Of a stretch of DNA of 64,000 nt, positions 60,357 to 64,000 are shown one piece after another. Source of the stretch: Niabella pedocola. GTDB lineage: Bacteria > Bacteroidota > Bacteroidia > Chitinophagales > Chitinophagaceae. The position numbers and the translations under genes were made by a program. How positions within the stretch are numbered: the stretch's first letter is position 1; each line of letters opens with the position of its first letter. The notes beneath the pieces were generated by a model. The model did not search any database and was not told the DNA's origin. It saw only the letters and a program-made list of their open reading frames with translations. The stretch lies in NCBI RefSeq assembly GCF_021044425.1, contig NZ_JAJNEC010000005.1, positions 930,001 through 994,000 on the forward strand. The letters are read 5' to 3'.

Positions 60357-63299
60357 ATGAAGTTAAAATTAATTGCTTGTGCAGCCGCCGCCATGCTGCT
60401 CGGCCTTCATACAAAGGCACAGCAAAAGAATTACCAGTGGGCTGCGGGCACCACCGATGGCATTCCTTACAAATATGTAAGTAACGACCCCATGAAAACC
60501 CGTTTTTATACCTTGAAAAACGGGTTAACGGTTATCCTCACGGAAAATAAAAAAGAACCAAGGATCACTGCGAAGATCGCCGTAAGAGCCGGAAGCAATA
60601 CCGACCCAAAAGACCATACCGGGCTGGCGCATTACCTGGAGCACCTGTTGTTTAAAGGAACCGGCGAAATGGGTACGACTAATTTTGCAAAAGAAAAGCC
60701 CTACCTGGATCAGATCGAATCCTTATACGAAGAGTACAATACTACTACCGATACAGCAAAACGCAGGGCCATTTACAAAACCATCGACCAGGTATCAGGG
60801 GAGGCGGCCAAAATTTCCATTGCCAATGAGTATACGAAGCTGATGGCCACCATGGGCTCCCAGGGCACCAATGCACATACCTGGGTAGAGGAAACCGTTT
60901 ACGAGGAAAACATCCCGTCTACATCACTGAACAAATTCCTGAAAGTACAGGCCGACCGCTTCCGTGACCCCGTTTTCCGGATCTTCCATACCGAGCTGGA
61001 AGCCGTTTACGAGGAAAAGAACCGTACAATGGACAATGACGCCTGGAAGGTTATGGAAGCCATGCACCGCAACCTGTTTCCAACCTCCAATTACGGACAG
61101 CAAACAACTATCGGTACTATTGAGCATTTAAAAAACCCGTCCCTGAAAGCCATCCGGGAATACTTTAATAAGTATTATGTACCCAATAATATCGCCATTA
61201 TCCTGTCGGGGGATTTCAATACCGAGGCCGCTATCAAACAGATCAACCAGCAGTTTGCCTATATGCAGCCCAGGCCAGTAAGCAGCTATGAGCATGCGCC
61301 GGAGCCTGAAATAAAAGGCCCGGTGGTAACCGAAATCCTTGGACCCAGTGCAGAGAATGTGCAGATCGGTTTCCGCGGTGGACCCGAAGGCAGCCGGGAA
61401 GCGATGATGGCCGACCTCCTTTCCTCCATCCTTGCAAACGGAAAGGCCGGCTTAATTGACCTCAACCTGAACCAGCAGCAGAAGATCCTTTCGGGTGGCG
61501 CCTATTTAAGACAGTACAAAGATTACGGGGTCTTTGATATTTATGCCACCGCCAAGCAGGATCAATCGCTTGAAAATGTAAAAGACCTGTTGTTCGAGCA
61601 GATCGATATCATCCGTAAAGGTACTTTTGACGATAATCTTTTAAAAGCCATTATTGCCAATTATAAATTGGATGAGATCCGCGGGCTTTCCAGCAACGAC
61701 AACCGGGCGAGCCAGCTGATGCAGTCTTTTATTGCCAATAAAGGTGAAGGCTGGATCAAAAATGTATCCTACCTGCAGGCACTTTCAAAGATCACCAAAA
61801 AAGACGTGGTGGATTTTGCCAACAAGTTCTTTAAAGACGATAACTATACCGTTATTTATAAACGCAAAGGCGAAGACAAGAGCATTGTAAAAGTAGAAAA
61901 GCCGGCGATCACACCCGTGGCTACCAACGACAACCTCGAATCCGACTATGTAAAAAAAGTGAATGCCCTGCCGGCCACACCGGTAAAGCCGCTTTGGATC
62001 GACTATAACAAAGCCATCCAGAAAGGCAAAGCGGGCAATGCCGAATTGCTGTATGTTCCCAATAAGGAAAATGAGCTCTTCAGCCTGTACTACCGGTTCG
62101 ACATGGGATCCTGGAACAACAAGATCCTGCCGGTTGCCGCCAATTATCTTTCCTATATTGGCACGGATAAAAGTACAGCGGAAGCCATCAACAAAGCCTT
62201 TTACAATATCGCCTGTAACTATTCTGTAAATGTGGGTACGGAAAATACAACGGTTACCATCAGCGGACTGCAGGAGAATTTTGAAAAAGCGGTGCGCCTT
62301 TTTGAGGACCTGCTGTTAAACTGCAAGGCCGATGATGCCGCCCTGAGTGCATTAAAGGGAAGACTGGCTAAAGCAAGAGCCAACCGTAAACTGGACAAAA
62401 GCTCCATCATGCAGGGCTTAAACGCCTACGCCGCTTACGGCGATAAAAACCCCTTTAATTATACCCTTACCGATGAAGAGCTGAAAAGTCTCGACAGCAA
62501 AACCCTGGTCGATGCGCTCCATCAGCTGAATGGTTATAAGCATACCGTTATGTATTTCGGCCCCGCTGCAATAGCCGATGCATCCAGGAAAATAAGTACC
62601 CTGCATCAGACACCCGCCCGGTTCAATGCATACCCCGAAGGACGCACGTTTAGCCGCACGTCTCAAACCGCCAACCAGGTGCTGTTTACCAATTATGACA
62701 TGGTACAGTCGGAGATCCGGTGGGTACGCAATACCGATTCGTACACGCCCGCAAAAGAGCTGACGGTAGATGTGTTCAATAACTATTTCGGAGGTGGTAT
62801 GGGCGGCATTGTTTTCCAAACCATCCGGGAATCAAAAGCGCTGGCCTACTCTACCTACGCCTTGTACCTGACCCCGGCCAAAAAAGAAGACAGCTATAGC
62901 TTTATGGGTTACGTAGGAAGCCAGGCCGACAAAATGAATGACGCAGTTGCCGGTATGAATGAGCTTATCACTACCTTACCCAGATCCGATAAAAGCTTTG
63001 AAAGTGCCAAGGCCAGTCTGAAAAACGACCTGGAAACCGACCGTATCACCGATGACGGCATCCTCTTCAGCTACCTGGCAGCTCAACGCAAAGGGCTGGA
63101 TTATGACATTCGCAAACAAAAATATGATCAGCTGGGCAAAGTGAGCTTTAGCGATATACAGACCTTCCACCAGCAGGAATTGTCGGGCAAGCCATACACC
63201 TATTGTGTACTGGCCTCCGATAAAAAAGTAAAGATGGAAGACCTTCAAAAGATCGGGCAGGTAAAAACCCTCACCCTCGAAGAAATCTTTGGGTATTGA
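60357..63299 (+). CDS. M16-family (insulinase/pitrilysin-like) zinc peptidase, secreted
   Basis: 980 residues. Signal peptide ending TKAQ. The N-terminal M16 domain has the inverted zinc motif HYLEH at residues 92-96, within GLAHYLEHLLFKGTGEM, and the usual following region NAHTWVEETVYEE. Two more M16-like halves follow. The C-terminal one (FNNYFGGGMGGIVFQTIRESKALAYSTYALY) has no HxxEH and provides the R/Y substrate-closing part. The full-length two-domain form is typical of periplasmic Bacteroidota enzymes that degrade peptides released from proteins. TTCG-N20-TATTTTTA at 60301-60332 is a weak promoter candidate. Single gene with a terminator. Confidence 0.95.
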   Translation: MKLKLIACAAAAMLLGLHTKAQQKNYQWAAGTTDGIPYKYVSNDPMKTRFYTLKNGLTVILTENKKEPRITAKIAVRAGSNTDPKDHTGLAHYLEHLLFKGTGEMGTTNFAKEKPYLDQIESLYEEYNTTTDTAKRRAIYKTIDQVSGEAAKISIANEYTKLMATMGSQGTNAHTWVEETVYEENIPSTSLNKFLKVQADRFRDPVFRIFHTELEAVYEEKNRTMDNDAWKVMEAMHRNLFPTSNYGQQTTIGTIEHLKNPSLKAIREYFNKYYVPNNIAIILSGDFNTEAAIKQINQQFAYMQPRPVSSYEHAPEPEIKGPVVTEILGPSAENVQIGFRGGPEGSREAMMADLLSSILANGKAGLIDLNLNQQQKILSGGAYLRQYKDYGVFDIYATAKQDQSLENVKDLLFEQIDIIRKGTFDDNLLKAIIANYKLDEIRGLSSNDNRASQLMQSFIANKGEGWIKNVSYLQALSKITKKDVVDFANKFFKDDNYTVIYKRKGEDKSIVKVEKPAITPVATNDNLESDYVKKVNALPATPVKPLWIDYNKAIQKGKAGNAELLYVPNKENELFSLYYRFDMGSWNNKILPVAANYLSYIGTDKSTAEAINKAFYNIACNYSVNVGTENTTVTISGLQENFEKAVRLFEDLLLNCKADDAALSALKGRLAKARANRKLDKSSIMQGLNAYAAYGDKNPFNYTLTDEELKSLDSKTLVDALHQLNGYKHTVMYFGPAAIADASRKISTLHQTPARFNAYPEGRTFSRTSQTANQVLFTNYDMVQSEIRWVRNTDSYTPAKELTVDVFNNYFGGGMGGIVFQTIRESKALAYSTYALYLTPAKKEDSYSFMGYVGSQADKMNDAVAGMNELITTLPRSDKSFESAKASLKNDLETDRITDDGILFSYLAAQRKGLDYDIRKQKYDQLGKVSFSDIQTFHQQELSGKPYTYCVLASDKKVKMEDLQKIGQVKTLTLEEIFGY

Positions 63300-63323
63300 T
63301 CATGCATCACATTCTTAAAAAAG

Positions 63324-63348
63324 CCGGGCGATCGTCCCGGTTTTTTTT
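63324..63348 (+). terminator. Rho-independent terminator of the M16 peptidase gene
   Basis: Stem CCGGG / CCCGG with a 7-nt loop, followed directly by eight T, 24 bp past the stop. Confidence 0.85.
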
Positions 63349-63533
63349 GTCCTTTTAAAAACCGGCGCAGGTGTTTAAGGAATGGGGTTATGGCTTACCC
63401 GTCTGTTGCACTCCTATCCGCTTTACTTGCGTCGCACCCTTCAGCTTCAGTACTGCTATCGGCATTGAGTGACCGGCTATTTTTCCGATGCAACCGGAAA
63501 ATAGTTAATTTCATCCTGTAAAAAACAATAACA

Positions 63534-64000
63534 ATGAAACCAGGCCGCTTATTGCTTCTGATCTGCCCGCTCCTGATCTCCGGTATGCTGTATGCGCAAT
63601 CTGCTGTTCCAAAGGCGAAGGTAGACTATGATGCTTTTGCGCAGCTTGTAAAGGATGTAAAAGAGCACCGGAAAAAAAGATTGGTGTCCCTGGATGCATT
63701 TTTAAAATTAAGTAAGGAGAACGGGGTAGTGATCCTCGATACCCGATCTGATGAAATGTACAACCGCAAACATATCAAGGGCGCCCTTCATTTGAATTTC
63801 GCCGATTTTACGCAGGCGAATCTGGCCAAAGTCATCCCTTCCTTCGATACAAGGGTATTGATCTATTGCAATAATAATTTCGATGGAGATCAGCAGTCTT
63901 TTGCCACAAAGGCAGTGGTTCCGGCGGCAGCACTCAAAAAAAGTAAACCCATTACACTGGCATTAAATATTCCAACCTATATTAACCTGTACGGATACGG
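63534..64000 (+). CDS. Secreted rhodanese-domain protein (partial, C-terminus beyond window)
   Basis: The ATG at 63534 opens a frame to the right edge (155 residues). The signal peptide ends LYAQ. A rhodanese-like domain follows: LVSLDAFLKLSKENGVVILDTRSDEMYNRKHIKGALHLNFADFT, with the active-site loop region at VLIYCNNNFDG (candidate Cys about residue 112). A long insertion (QQSFATKAVVPAAALKKSKPI) follows the loop, so sulfurtransfer activity is uncertain. Periplasmic; role unknown. Confidence 0.85.
   Translation, partial: MKPGRLLLLICPLLISGMLYAQSAVPKAKVDYDAFAQLVKDVKEHRKKRLVSLDAFLKLSKENGVVILDTRSDEMYNRKHIKGALHLNFADFTQANLAKVIPSFDTRVLIYCNNNFDGDQQSFATKAVVPAAALKKSKPITLALNIPTYINLYGY

Noticed and set aside
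1..64000. CRISPR arrays, insertion sequences, integrases, rRNA and tRNA genes
   Set aside because: Looked for regularly spaced repeats, transposase motifs and RNA gene signatures by eye. None was seen.

Overview
The window looks like the chromosome of a Bacteroidota bacterium, most likely family Chitinophagaceae (Niabella-like, though the genus is a guess). The support is SusC/SusD pairs, a one-protein hybrid two-component regulator, many lipoproteins with KK/NK directly after the lipobox Cys, Bacteroidota promoter boxes of the TAnnTTTG type, and a PgaC-like/YaiO polysaccharide operon. I saw no rRNA, tRNA, CRISPR array, insertion sequence or phage gene. All function calls come from reading motifs and family resemblance, since no search could be run.

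Layout. (1) 1-18218, minus strand: one tight run of eleven genes, with gaps of 1-58 bp, that continues past the left edge. In transcription order it holds SusC-SusD-fasciclin-DUF5007, then SusC-SusD-fasciclin-DUF5008, then a LamG-bearing alkaline-phosphatase-fold lipoprotein, an M60 (mucinase-type) metallopeptidase lipoprotein, and a second phosphatase-fold lipoprotein cut by the window edge. A hybrid two-component regulator (18677-22729) is divergent from it. It resembles a polysaccharide utilization locus but has no recognisable glycoside hydrolase or lyase in view. It is the best candidate for an undescribed uptake or processing system. (2) 22840-24077: AtpZ, an AtpI-like membrane protein and a SprT-like protein, followed by a convergent cation/proton antiporter. 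(3) 26910-29726: a divergent DUF1080 / Tat-exported Gfo-Idh-MocA pair, which suggests 3-keto-glycoside chemistry. (4) 29754-33277: small housekeeping or unknown genes (DCC protein, VOC, thioesterase, DoxX, HU-like membrane protein).

(5) 33309-36955, minus: two paralogous secreted, probably beta-barrel proteins and two propeller-type lipoproteins, plus a 51-residue membrane protein. (6) 37353-40025: a DPE2-like 4-alpha-glucanotransferase behind a striking double palindrome that sits across its promoter. Next come a GNAT enzyme and an unknown lipoprotein with a glycosidase-like motif. (7) 42061-49527, minus: a six-gene cell-surface polysaccharide operon (CheY-like regulator, HEAT-repeat membrane protein, PgaC-like glycosyltransferase, LTA-synthase-like phosphotransferase, YaiO outer-membrane protein, unknown anchored protein). 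This is the second candidate system.

(8) 49903-64000: DeoC, AspRS, a small membrane protein, an esterase lipoprotein, two unknown lipoproteins, a TPR histidine kinase/LytTR regulator pair, a GNAT enzyme, an M16 peptidase and the start of a rhodanese-domain protein. Several intergenic gaps carry short low-complexity repeats of a common style (GAGATTTGAGAATCC-, TCAGCTTTCAGCT- and GTCAGATTTCAGAC-like).
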